From assembly GCA_023954045.1 (NCBI GenBank), contig JAMLIR010000001.1, positions 1 to 64,000 on the forward strand: a DNA stretch of 64,000 bases, given 5' to 3'. Shown here one piece after another: positions 1 through 6,068 of this stretch; the stretch's first letter is position 1; the number at the start of each line of letters is the position of its first letter. A program made the translations under genes and the position numbers. The notes below the pieces were generated by a model that was given only the letters and a program-made list of their open reading frames with translations, had not been told where the DNA came from and ran no database searches. Source of the stretch: Burkholderiaceae bacterium. Lineage in GTDB: Bacteria; Pseudomonadota; Gammaproteobacteria; Burkholderiales; Burkholderiaceae_E.

Positions 1-325
1 CTTGCCCGCGCGCGAAGGAAAGCACATAAAGAAGCGGATAGAAGGAAGAACCCCCACCCACACCACCTACCCTCACCTCGCGGCCCAGAACGTTCTGCGG
101 CCGGAGCCCCGCGGCCCCCGGGACTCGCCGCATACCGCCCAGGATGGCCCGCCGCGGCTCGCGCGCGACCGCGCCCGGCCCCGCGCCCGCCCGCGGCCGG
201 AAGTCGGCCCTACGGCCGTTCTCGTGGGCCGGGGGGGGCAGTGATGAAAACGAAGCAATGTGGTCGCAAAACCGGCCGCCCCAAAGGCAGGCGGCCGAAG
301 CCTGTTTTTCTGACCCCTTCACGCC
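1..325. other. Left-edge stretch without a convincing gene
   Basis: No open reading frame here looks like a real protein. The translations are low-complexity Arg/Pro/Ala runs expected from GC-rich non-coding DNA. Base composition is uneven: an A-rich purine stretch at about 15-50, a C-rich stretch at 50-80, then very GC-rich sequence. Two structures are visible: a perfect 12-bp palindrome at 86-97 and a hairpin followed by five T at 288-309, just before the first phage-like gene. The region could be the tail of an upstream phage gene cut by the window edge, or a regulatory gap. I cannot tell which. Confidence 0.5.
288..310 (+). terminator. Possible intrinsic terminator or attenuator before the phage-like genes
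   Basis: CAGGC (288-292) pairs with GCCTG (300-304) around a 7-base loop and is followed directly by TTTTT (305-309). A larger competing stem, CGGCCGCC (273-280) with GGCGGCCG (290-297), uses the same bases, so only one of the two can form. That is the layout of an attenuator, but it may simply be the terminator of a gene to the left. The stem is only 5 bp. Confidence 0.35.
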
Positions 326-661
326 ATGACCCGCCACGACCCGTTCGGCCGTAGCGCGCTGCCGGCCGGGTTCAGCCGCGAGGACCGGGTGCGGCTGCTG
401 CGCGAAGTGGCCGACGCCCTGATCGACGGCCGGGTGCCCGACCGGGCGGCGGCACTGTTCGTCGGCGGGGCGCTCGACGCGTGGCTGCACGGCGGGGGCG
501 GCCTAGGGGCGCTGGAACGGGACTACCTGCGCGTGACGCCGCCCCGCGGCTCCCACCGCACGGCGGCGGTCGTGGCTCAAGCCGATGAGCGCGCCGGCGG
601 CGCGGCCGAGCGACGCTTCGACCCGAAGCTCACGGATCAAGGCGAGGAACCCGCGGCATGA
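326..661 (+). CDS. Hypothetical protein, first gene of the phage-like run
   Basis: This 111-residue protein is rich in Arg, Ala and Asp, with no membrane segment or signal peptide. Residues 18-60 look helical (acidic/basic amphipathic stretches ending in a Gly-rich turn). I do not recognise a family. The ATG at 326 is followed by a frame whose stop overlaps the next start (ATGA at 658-661), so it is very probably translated together with the capsid gene. Its position just upstream of a capsid gene would suit a small head-assembly or decoration factor, but that is position only. Confidence 0.6.
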   Translation: MTRHDPFGRSALPAGFSREDRVRLLREVADALIDGRVPDRAAALFVGGALDAWLHGGGGLGALERDYLRVTPPRGSHRTAAVVAQADERAGGAAERRFDPKLTDQGEEPAA

Positions 662-1728
662 ACCTGGACCCCACTCCCTCCGCTCGCGGCCTTTCGGCCG
701 TGCGGTATTTGCGCGCCATGACCCTCGCGAAGGGCGATCCGGTCGCGGCGCAGGCCTACGCCGAGTCGCAGAACTGGAGCGACCGCAACCGCGTCGTGCA
801 GGCGATCCGCGCGGCGGTCGATGCGATCGACTCGACGAGCGCCGCGGGGCTGATGCAGCCGGTGGGCACCGATCTGGTCGAGCTGGTCGCCGCCGCGAGC
901 ATCGTCGGGCGGTTGCCGGCGCTGCGGCGCGTGCCGATGAACGTGCGCTCGATCGGCATGACCGCCGGCAGCGCGGCCGGGTGGCGCGGCGAAGGCAGCG
1001 CGATCCGGGTGAGCCGGGCGGCGGTCGCGTCGATCGGCACGCTGACGCCGTTGAGCGTCGCGGCCATCATCGTCACCACCGCCGAGCTGGCGCGGCTCTC
1101 CGACCCGTCTGTCGACGCGGTGCTGCGCCGTGACCTGCAACGCGCGCTCGCTGCGGCGCTCGACGCGGCGTTCATCGACGCCGCCAACGCGGGCGACCCC
1201 GGCGTGAAGCCGGCCAGCGTGACGAACGGCGCGACGCCGATCCCGTCGACCGGCAGCTCGATCGCGCAGATCGGCGCGGACCTGCACGCCGCGATCACGG
1301 CGCTGCTCGACGCCGGTGGCGATCTGGGCGCGGCGGCATGGATCATGAACCCGCGCACCGCCGCGTTCCTCGCCGGGCTGCGCGGCGCGGCGGGCGGGCC
1401 GGTGCACCCCGAGGTCACGCCGCTGGGCGGGCGGCTGGTCGGGCTGCCGGTGATCACCAGCGCGGCCGTGCCGATCGCGGCGACGACCGGCGAGCCGACC
1501 GTGATTGCGCTGGTCGACGCGTCGGGCATCGCCTACGCGGCGGACGGCGCGCACCTGGAGGTGACGCATCACGCGACGCTCCAGCTCGACGACGCGCCGA
1601 CCGACGACCCGGCCGAGCAGATTTCGCTGTGGCAGGAGAACCTCGCCGCGTGGCGCGGCGTGCTCTACTGCAACTGGGCCGTGGCGCGCGCGGGCGCCGC
1701 GCAGTACATCAGCGGCGTGACCTACTGA
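658..1728 (+). CDS. Phage major capsid protein, HK97 fold (Phage_capsid family)
   Basis: This 356-residue protein has the layout of HK97-family major capsid proteins: a helical N-terminal arm (about 1-60), a conserved core starting near the LMQPVGTDLVELV segment (about 65), a strand-rich middle, and a C-terminal half with the typical alternation of a helix (ALDAAFIDAAN), an assembly-loop-like Gly/Pro stretch and a final strand-rich domain ending in WRGVLYCNW. Its length is normal for the mature form, with no fused protease visible. It overlaps the gene before it by 4 bases and is followed after 1 base by the next. No portal, terminase, protease or tail gene is in the window, so this is either the end of a longer prophage running off the left edge or a reduced element. 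Confidence 0.8.
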   Translation: MNLDPTPSARGLSAVRYLRAMTLAKGDPVAAQAYAESQNWSDRNRVVQAIRAAVDAIDSTSAAGLMQPVGTDLVELVAAASIVGRLPALRRVPMNVRSIGMTAGSAAGWRGEGSAIRVSRAAVASIGTLTPLSVAAIIVTTAELARLSDPSVDAVLRRDLQRALAAALDAAFIDAANAGDPGVKPASVTNGATPIPSTGSSIAQIGADLHAAITALLDAGGDLGAAAWIMNPRTAAFLAGLRGAAGGPVHPEVTPLGGRLVGLPVITSAAVPIAATTGEPTVIALVDASGIAYAADGAHLEVTHHATLQLDDAPTDDPAEQISLWQENLAAWRGVLYCNWAVARAGAAQYISGVTY

Positions 1729-1729
1729 G

Positions 1730-1933
1730 ATGGACGGCAGCGAGCCCTCGCCCGACGTGCGCGCCACGGGCGACGCCGTCATCGCGGCCGTGCGGTCGTT
1801 TGTCGGTCGGGCGCTTGCACCGCTGATCGAACGGCTCGACGCCCTCGCGCGGCGCGCCGAGTCGACCGATCAACTGGTCGCCGACCTTGAGGCGCGGCTC
1901 GCGGCGGTTGAAGCGCGGGAGCGTGCGCGATGA
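1730..1933 (+). CDS. Small coiled-coil protein downstream of capsid
   Basis: This 67-residue protein has a C-terminal two-thirds that is a continuous heptad-like helix (LIERLDALARRAESTDQL and onward), highly charged and ending in Glu/Arg repeats. No family is recognised. It starts one base after the capsid stop and ends in a 4-base ATGA overlap with the next gene, so it belongs to the same translated run. Comparable small helical proteins near phage capsid genes include scaffold- or chaperone-like factors, but nothing specific shows that here. Confidence 0.6.
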   Translation: MDGSEPSPDVRATGDAVIAAVRSFVGRALAPLIERLDALARRAESTDQLVADLEARLAAVEARERAR

Positions 1934-2163
1934 CCACGCACCTGCTGACGTACTACGACTCGGTGATCCGCGAGCAGATCGCGCCCGCGGTGACGGCCGC
2001 CGCGAAGTGGTACTGGCGCGAGTTCGGCGCCCGGCCCGAGGTTGCCTCTTGCCGAGTCGAGGGCACCGACATGCGCGCCCTCACCCTGCACGTCGCCTTC
2101 CGGTGCGGCGCGCGCATCGCCGTGCCCTTCGCGCTGGTGCCCCCCGATGCGCCCCTGCACTGA
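1930..2163 (+). CDS. Hypothetical phage-region protein
   Basis: This 77-residue protein starts MTTHLLTYYDSVIREQIAP, followed by an amphipathic helix with several aromatic residues (AAKWYWREFG) and a strand-rich C-terminal half ending in a Pro-rich tail. There is no signal peptide or membrane segment, and I do not recognise the family. The start overlaps the preceding stop as ATGA, which supports this start and co-translation. The next gene begins after a 24-base gap. Confidence 0.55.
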   Translation: MTTHLLTYYDSVIREQIAPAVTAAAKWYWREFGARPEVASCRVEGTDMRALTLHVAFRCGARIAVPFALVPPDAPLH

Positions 2164-2187
2164 GCACCGCCCGCGCGAGCGTCGGCG

Positions 2188-2397
2188 ATGACCACGCGCC
2201 TGCGCCACGGCGACACGCTCGCGCTGGACGATCCGCGCGTCGTGGACCTCTACGACATCAACGTCGCCGAGGACGGCGAAACGGTCATCGCGTTGTACGA
2301 CCTCGCCGACGGCGCCACGGGCACCGCGTCGTGGCACTGGCGCGCCGCGCCGGGCGCGTCCCGTGTGGTGCGCGTGGTGATGGAGGCCGACGGATGA
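2188..2397 (+). CDS. Hypothetical small beta-rich protein
   Basis: This 69-residue acidic protein is dominated by alternating hydrophobic residues that suggest strands (TVIALYDLADG, TASWHWRAAPG, SRVVRVVMEADG). It has no recognisable family. It is separated by 24 bases from the previous gene but ends in an ATGA overlap with a 24-residue hydrophobic reading frame. A start at 2188 (ATG) is the only reasonable one. The small fold and its position suggest a structural or accessory phage protein, without direct support. Confidence 0.5.
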   Translation: MTTRLRHGDTLALDDPRVVDLYDINVAEDGETVIALYDLADGATGTASWHWRAAPGASRVVRVVMEADG

Positions 2398-2468
2398 ACA
2401 ACCGCACGCTCGCCGCCGTGGCGCTCGCGGCGCTGCTGCCGTTGGTGCTGATGGTGCTAGGGGCGTGA
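2394..2468 (+). CDS. Very small hydrophobic protein (24 residues)
   Basis: The frame encodes MNNRTLAAVALAALLPLVLM and four more residues: a short polar start and one continuous hydrophobic segment long enough to span a membrane. Its start overlaps the stop of the previous gene (ATGA at 2394-2397), and its stop overlaps a GTG start of the next gene (GTGA at 2465-2468). This double coupling in an otherwise gap-free run is the main argument that it is translated. It could be a small membrane peptide such as a holin-like or lysis accessory, but it is shorter than known holins. Confidence 0.4.
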   Translation: MNNRTLAAVALAALLPLVLMVLGA

Positions 2469-2848
2469 CGCCCTACGTTCCGGGGCCGCTCGCGGCCACG
2501 CACGAGCGGCTCGAGAACTGGGGCCGCTGGGCGCGCGGGGGCCGCGGCGCCGGGCGCGCCGGCTCGGCCGAGGGGCGCTACCTGCGCGAGCGCCTACCGG
2601 ACGACGACGACGGCCGCCGCGCCGCCGCCCCGTCCATCGACGCCGCCGACGCCGGGCGCGTGGACGCGGCGCTGGCGCCGGCGCGGGGCTTCGACCGCCG
2701 GGCAAGCGCGCTGCTCAAGGCGCACTACGTCCACCGCGCCAGCCCCCACGTCGTTGCCCGCCGCGCCGGGGTGCAGGTGTCGCGGCTGAGCGCGGAGTTC
2801 GAACGCGCGCTCACCGCCGCGCGCCATGCGCTGGGACCATTGGACTAG
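2465..2848 (+). CDS. Putative phage late-gene regulator with helix-turn-helix
   Basis: This 127-residue protein has two parts. The first (about 1-55) is Arg/Gly-rich and begins with a conserved-looking ERLENWGRWAR segment. The second (about 65-125) is helical and contains a probable helix-turn-helix: ALLKAHYVHRASPHVVARRAG, then a turn and VSRLSAEFERAL. That arrangement resembles the C-terminal DNA-binding part of phage Q-like or ArpU/RinA-like late transcription regulators, and sigma-70 region 4 more distantly. The start is GTG at 2465, overlapping the preceding stop. It is the last plus-strand gene of the run. A regulator located after the capsid gene is not the usual lambda-like order. Confidence 0.5.
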   Translation: MTPYVPGPLAATHERLENWGRWARGGRGAGRAGSAEGRYLRERLPDDDDGRRAAAPSIDAADAGRVDAALAPARGFDRRASALLKAHYVHRASPHVVARRAGVQVSRLSAEFERALTAARHALGPLD

Positions 2849-2912
2849 AACGTCTGGACCGGGCCAGGAGTGCCCGCAATCAAGCCACGACCGTATAGGC
2901 GGGCTCGAGCGT

Positions 2913-3395
2913 CTAAGGGAGATGCCACTTCGAGTGGTCGCATCCACAAACGAACTCGATCGCTATGCCGTTCCGGTTGAGTGCTGTCCTGTGGTCGATC
3001 CAATCGCGATCGGTGGCATTGATTACCGGCGCCCCGGTCTTCCGTGACGCTGCGGCAAATTTGCGATCCGACAAATCAAAGGCCACCAGCTCAGGGTCTG
3101 AGGGGAAGTCAACGAATGATCCGTCCGCATTCTTCTCCAGACGGATGCGCTCGACTCTGCCTCCATATTCCGTAAGGACGAGGCGGAAGAATTGATCCCC
3201 AACTCCAGGCGCCCCATTGTGATTGAAGTGGCGACGATACTCGCCGACGATCTCGCCCGCGTCGTCAACGACTATCCGGCCGTTGGATAGGAGCGCTCTC
3301 AGCGCCTGTAGCGCTGCCTGCCTGCACGCGGGCGTCGCATTCGTGTCTCTTCCGTTCGCCACCTTTGCGACGTTCGTATCTACCACTCGCAACAT
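2913..3395 (-). CDS. PIN-like domain nuclease, partner of the AAA ATPase
   Basis: This 160-residue protein begins MLRVVDTNVAK, the first strand and invariant Asp (D6) of PIN-domain RNases. Other acidic residues fall where the fold needs them: E48 and E52 in a helix, D107 or D110 in LSDRKFAAAS, and D129/D131 in NATDRDW after the last core strand. The set looks intact, so metal-dependent nuclease activity is plausible. The ATG at 3395 overlaps the ATPase stop codon as TGATG, giving strict translational coupling. A longer frame opens at 3482 but lies inside the ATPase gene and precedes a poor N-terminus, so I reject it. It has no VapB-like antitoxin next to it; the neighbour is a large ATPase. 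GC is clearly lower than in the flanks, which suggests horizontal acquisition. A conventional toxin is the alternative. Confidence 0.75.
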   Translation of the reverse strand: MLRVVDTNVAKVANGRDTNATPACRQAALQALRALLSNGRIVVDDAGEIVGEYRRHFNHNGAPGVGDQFFRLVLTEYGGRVERIRLEKNADGSFVDFPSDPELVAFDLSDRKFAAASRKTGAPVINATDRDWIDHRTALNRNGIAIEFVCGCDHSKWHLP

Positions 3396-4747
3396 CAGTC
3401 TGTTTGAGACATTCGCTTGAGGCGAGCTTCTTCGGCAGCAAAGGTCTCTCCGAACGCGTCGCCCATGAATTTCGGTGGCCAATTGACGATGTTTCCGAAC
3501 AGATCGAGACCCAGGTCATGGAGCTGAGAGCCTCCGTCAGACGCGTCGCAGAAGTACAGCTTTACGTCTTCATTCGAGACGCTTCCCTCTGCGACCCGCC
3601 TTTGCAGGCGGAGTAACAAATGCTCGGAATGGCTTTCGACGATGACCTGCAGACCTCGGTTCTGCGCGACGTTGAGTAGTACGTCAGCAAGCCCCGCCTG
3701 AGCCAATGGATGCAAGTGAATCTCTGGCTGTTCAAGGATCACCGTCGAACCCTCTGGCACATACAGCAACTGCGTTATGATCGGCAGCACTTGCGAGACG
3801 CCAAATCCCACGTCCGTGAGTAGTGCTTCGGGACCCGATTTGCGGACATGTATCCTCGCCTGCCAACGATCCGATTTCGGGGCGATCTCATCAACAGTGA
3901 ACGTGTGGATCAATCCCATCTCACGGAGCCAAAAGGCGACCATTTCCTGAAATGGTCGGAGCGGGCCCCTATGCACGCGATTGCGAGTCTCACGCGCCAT
4001 GGTCGCGGCGATGATGGCATTAATCGTTCTCTCGCCGTAAACCCCTACATCGCGTGGTCGGGAGCCCGCCCAGAGATAGTCTCGTTTCGGGAACTCGCGT
4101 AGGGGCCCAAGGTAGTAAACGCCATCGATCTGCTCTTCGAAGGCAGCCTCCAGTTGCGAGAGCAAGGACGCGTTCTGGAAATACGTGCGTGCCTGATCCG
4201 GAAACGCATAGGACTTAATCGGACCTGGGAGCTGCCACTTGCGGCCCACCGTCCGCGTAAACCGAAACCCACCCCCCTCCGAGGAAAGATCAAAGGACGG
4301 TTCTCCCGGACTCTTCGGCGCAAGTCGAAACTTCACGCCCTGAAGCTCGTACTCAAGCTTCCTCGCCGAAACGCTACGTTCACGCGCTACCACTTCGCTC
4401 CCAACGCGAAGTTGGCGACCTCTAACGAAGCTATCGGTACGCTTGCCCTTTGGATCAACGAGGGCGAGCTCTCGATCACGCTCGAAAGTCAGATCCCAGT
4501 TCAGCGATAGCGTCTCGTCGTGCGAATAGACCAGATTCTTGTATAGCCCCAGATTGACCCATGGCCCATTCAGTTCCAGCGATATCGCTCGGTCGGTTGC
4601 TTCCTTCGTCTGCTTAAGCAGCAGGAGCAACTGGATGATGCTCGACTTACCGGACGAGTTCGTTCCGAAGAGCCCAGTGATCTTCCCGAACGAAATGTCG
4701 GCGACGGGCCAAGACTTGAAGTTCGTAAAGCGCAGTCTTCGCAGCAT
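3395..4747 (-). CDS. AAA family ATPase of the SMC/ABC-like class with C-terminal DUF3696
   Basis: This 450-residue protein starts with a strand (LRRLRFTNFKSW) typical of RecF/OLD-like ATPases. It has a Walker A GTNSSGKS at 28-35, a signature-like stretch (TDVGFGVSQVLPII), a Walker B followed by the family D-loop (VILEQPEIHLHP), and an H-switch region (VIVESHSEHLLLRLQ). The C-terminus has the pattern of DUF3696 (a short Asp-rich segment, then NIVNWPPKFMGD). Such ATPases act with separate effector nucleases in several phage-defence systems, for example PtuA/PtuB in Septu and AriA/AriB in PARIS. Here the effector is a PIN-like protein coupled by TGATG. The DNA is less GC-rich than both sides. 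No Shine-Dalgarno is seen before the ATG, so translation may be leaderless. Confidence 0.85.
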   Translation of the reverse strand: MLRRLRFTNFKSWPVADISFGKITGLFGTNSSGKSSIIQLLLLLKQTKEATDRAISLELNGPWVNLGLYKNLVYSHDETLSLNWDLTFERDRELALVDPKGKRTDSFVRGRQLRVGSEVVARERSVSARKLEYELQGVKFRLAPKSPGEPSFDLSSEGGGFRFTRTVGRKWQLPGPIKSYAFPDQARTYFQNASLLSQLEAAFEEQIDGVYYLGPLREFPKRDYLWAGSRPRDVGVYGERTINAIIAATMARETRNRVHRGPLRPFQEMVAFWLREMGLIHTFTVDEIAPKSDRWQARIHVRKSGPEALLTDVGFGVSQVLPIITQLLYVPEGSTVILEQPEIHLHPLAQAGLADVLLNVAQNRGLQVIVESHSEHLLLRLQRRVAEGSVSNEDVKLYFCDASDGGSQLHDLGLDLFGNIVNWPPKFMGDAFGETFAAEEARLKRMSQTD

Positions 4748-4753
4748 CGGCGA

Positions 4754-4782
4754 AGCCTATCGAACGCAGTCGCTCTTGTCAG
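4754..4782 (-). promoter_or_regulatory. Possible promoter of the ATPase-PIN operon
   Basis: On the minus strand, CTGACA (4782-4777) lies 17 bases from TAGGCT (4759-4754). The -35 matches the sigma-70 consensus at 5 of 6 positions; the -10 is weak at 3 of 6. Transcription would begin at or within a few bases of the ATPase ATG at 4747, giving a leaderless message, which agrees with the missing Shine-Dalgarno. Confidence 0.3.
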
Positions 4783-4971
4783 CGATCCAAGTAGCGGCCG
4801 GACGACGCTCGGTGCCGATCTGCCGCCTGACGTGTCGCCGCGACAACAGAAAGGGCGAAATCATGAACGCTACACGCTTGGGCCGTTGCCCCGTCGCGGC
4901 CTACCAACCGCGGCCGCCCGCCGCGTCCTTCGCTCGCCCCCATCGAACCCCCGCCAGCACCCCCGAAAAGC

Positions 4972-5003
4972 AAAACGGGCTACGCCTTGCGGCGTAACCC
5001 GTT
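4972..5003 (-). terminator. Intrinsic terminator after tRNA-Pro
   Basis: Read on the minus strand, a 12-bp stem (ACGGGTTACGCC with GGCGTAGCCCGT, one G-T pair) closes on a GCAA tetraloop and is followed by a short T run. It lies 8 bases beyond the 3' end of tRNA-Pro and would stop its transcript before the accessory ATPase-PIN module. Confidence 0.8.
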
Positions 5004-5011
5004 GATTTCAT

Positions 5012-5090
<79 letters not shown>

Positions 5091-5097
5091 GCCGCGG

Positions 5098-5103
5098 AGT
5101 ATA
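5098..5103 (-). promoter_or_regulatory. -10 element of the tRNA-Pro promoter
   Basis: TATACT on the minus strand lies 9 bases before the mature 5' end of tRNA-Pro. No good -35 is seen. A GC-rich discriminator follows, as expected for stringently controlled stable RNA promoters. Confidence 0.55.
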
Positions 5104-5128
5104 TCAGGACCGAGGGGGCCCAGGCGCC

Positions 5129-5542
5129 TCAGCGCAGCAGGTCCAGTGCGCGCCGCAGGTCGTCGCGGATCGCATCGAGGTCCGCGGCGCCCGGCGCCGG
5201 CACCTCGACCGGCGCTGCCTCGACGCCCGTCGGCTCCGCAGGCTCGAACTCGCGCAGCTTGCCGTTCTGCGAGCTCTCGCCGAGGCGGTTGCGCGCCCCG
5301 CTGATCGTGAAGCCCTGCTCGTAGAGCAACTCGCGGATCCGCCTGACGAGCAGCACCTCGTGGTGCTGGTAGTAGCGCCGGTTGCCGCGCCGCTTCATCG
5401 GCCGCAGCTGCGTGAACTCCTGCTCCCAATAGCGCAGCACGTGCGGCTTGACGCCGCACAACTCGCTGACCTCGCCGATCGTGAAATAGCGCTTGGCGGG
5501 AATCGGCGGCAACGGCGCCTTCTGTTCGGACTTGTTCTGCAT
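5129..5542 (-). CDS. MerR-family transcriptional regulator next to ihfA
   Basis: This 137-residue protein has an N-terminal winged helix-turn-helix of the MerR type: [20 protein letters not shown] at about 19-38, the WEQEF link and the RRYYQHHEV wing. A short helical tail ends in [10 protein letters not shown]. It lacks the metal-binding cysteines of MerR/CueR and any large effector domain, so it belongs to the small MerR-like proteins commonly found directly after ihfA in betaproteobacteria. Their target is not known to me. It lies 46 bases downstream of ihfA on the same strand and probably shares its message. Confidence 0.85.
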   Translation of the reverse strand: MQNKSEQKAPLPPIPAKRYFTIGEVSELCGVKPHVLRYWEQEFTQLRPMKRRGNRRYYQHHEVLLVRRIRELLYEQGFTISGARNRLGESSQNGKLREFEPAEPTGVEAAPVEVPAPGAADLDAIRDDLRRALDLLR

Positions 5543-5588
5543 GCTCGACCGTGCTGGATGGGAAGCCTCGACGCACCCTGGGGAGACG

Positions 5589-6038
5589 TCAGTGGCCGGC
5601 TTCCTCGATCTGCGACTTCAGCTTCTGGCTCGCGTGAAACGTGACCACGCGTCGGGCCGAGATCGGGATCTCCTCGCCGGTCTTGGGATTGCGCCCCGGC
5701 CGCTGGGGCTTGTCGCGCAGCTGGAAGTTGCCGAAGCCGGACAGCTTGACGCTCTCGCCGCGCTCGAGCGCGTCGCGGATCTCGTCGAAGAACGTCTCGA
5801 CCATGTCCTTCGCCTCGCGCTTGTTGAGCCCGACGCGCTCGAACAGCATCTCGGCCAGTTCGGCCTTCGTCAGGGTGAGCGCCTCGTTGCCCGCCTCGTT
5901 GCCCGCCTCGTCGCCGGTCTCGTGGCCCGCACCGGGCCGGGTCGGCTGCGAAACCGCGGTCTGCGCGTCGCCGGATGCGTCGTGCAGAGGCTCCGGAACG
6001 GCCTGGCCAAGGTGGGTCATCGTCTCCGCCACTCGCAT
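5589..6038 (-). CDS. ihfA: Integration host factor alpha subunit with N-terminal extension
   Basis: Residues about 54-149 are a complete IHF-alpha: [20 protein letters not shown], the [21 protein letters not shown] beta-arm region with the DNA-intercalating Pro, and a final helix. The protein forms a heterodimer with IHF-beta and bends DNA in recombination, replication and promoter control. IHF-alpha usually starts at about the MTLTKAEL position. Here that residue is Leu (CTC), and the frame continues 53 residues upstream, Ala/Glu/Gly-rich with a [12 protein letters not shown] repeat. M7 (ATG at 6020) has a closer GGAG and may be the real start, shortening the extension by 6 residues. The gene sits 30 bases after pheT, the usual place, and is followed by merR. 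Confidence 0.9.
   Translation of the reverse strand: MRVAETMTHLGQAVPEPLHDASGDAQTAVSQPTRPGAGHETGDEAGNEAGNEALTLTKAELAEMLFERVGLNKREAKDMVETFFDEIRDALERGESVKLSGFGNFQLRDKPQRPGRNPKTGEEIPISARRVVTFHASQKLKSQIEEAGH
5880..5915 (-). repeat. Three tandem 12-base units inside ihfA
   Basis: Three near-identical 12-base units encode [12 protein letters not shown] in the N-terminal extension of IHF-alpha. Units 2 and 3 are the same at protein level; the first differs at one residue. Slippage could change copy number in frame without disrupting the protein. Confidence 0.75.
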
Positions 6039-6068
6039 CGAATCTGCTTGCAGGATCGGGGTCAGGAA

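Noticed and set aside
2-244. Possible gene at the left edge starting TTG
   Set aside because: Low-complexity Arg/Pro translation, no upstream context and no similarity to a known family.
637-1782. Minus-strand open frame opposite the capsid gene
   Set aside because: Antisense shadow with Arg/His-rich composition; the plus-strand capsid is convincing.
2913-3482. Longer version of the PIN-like protein from the ATG at 3482
   Set aside because: The added 29 residues lie inside the ATPase gene in another frame, and the PIN fold begins at M30; the TGATG junction gives the better start.
4864-4997. 44-codon plus-strand frame starting at an ATG with a purine-rich stretch before it
   Set aside because: It reads through the tRNA-Pro terminator hairpin and its composition is Pro/Ala/Arg-rich without a family.
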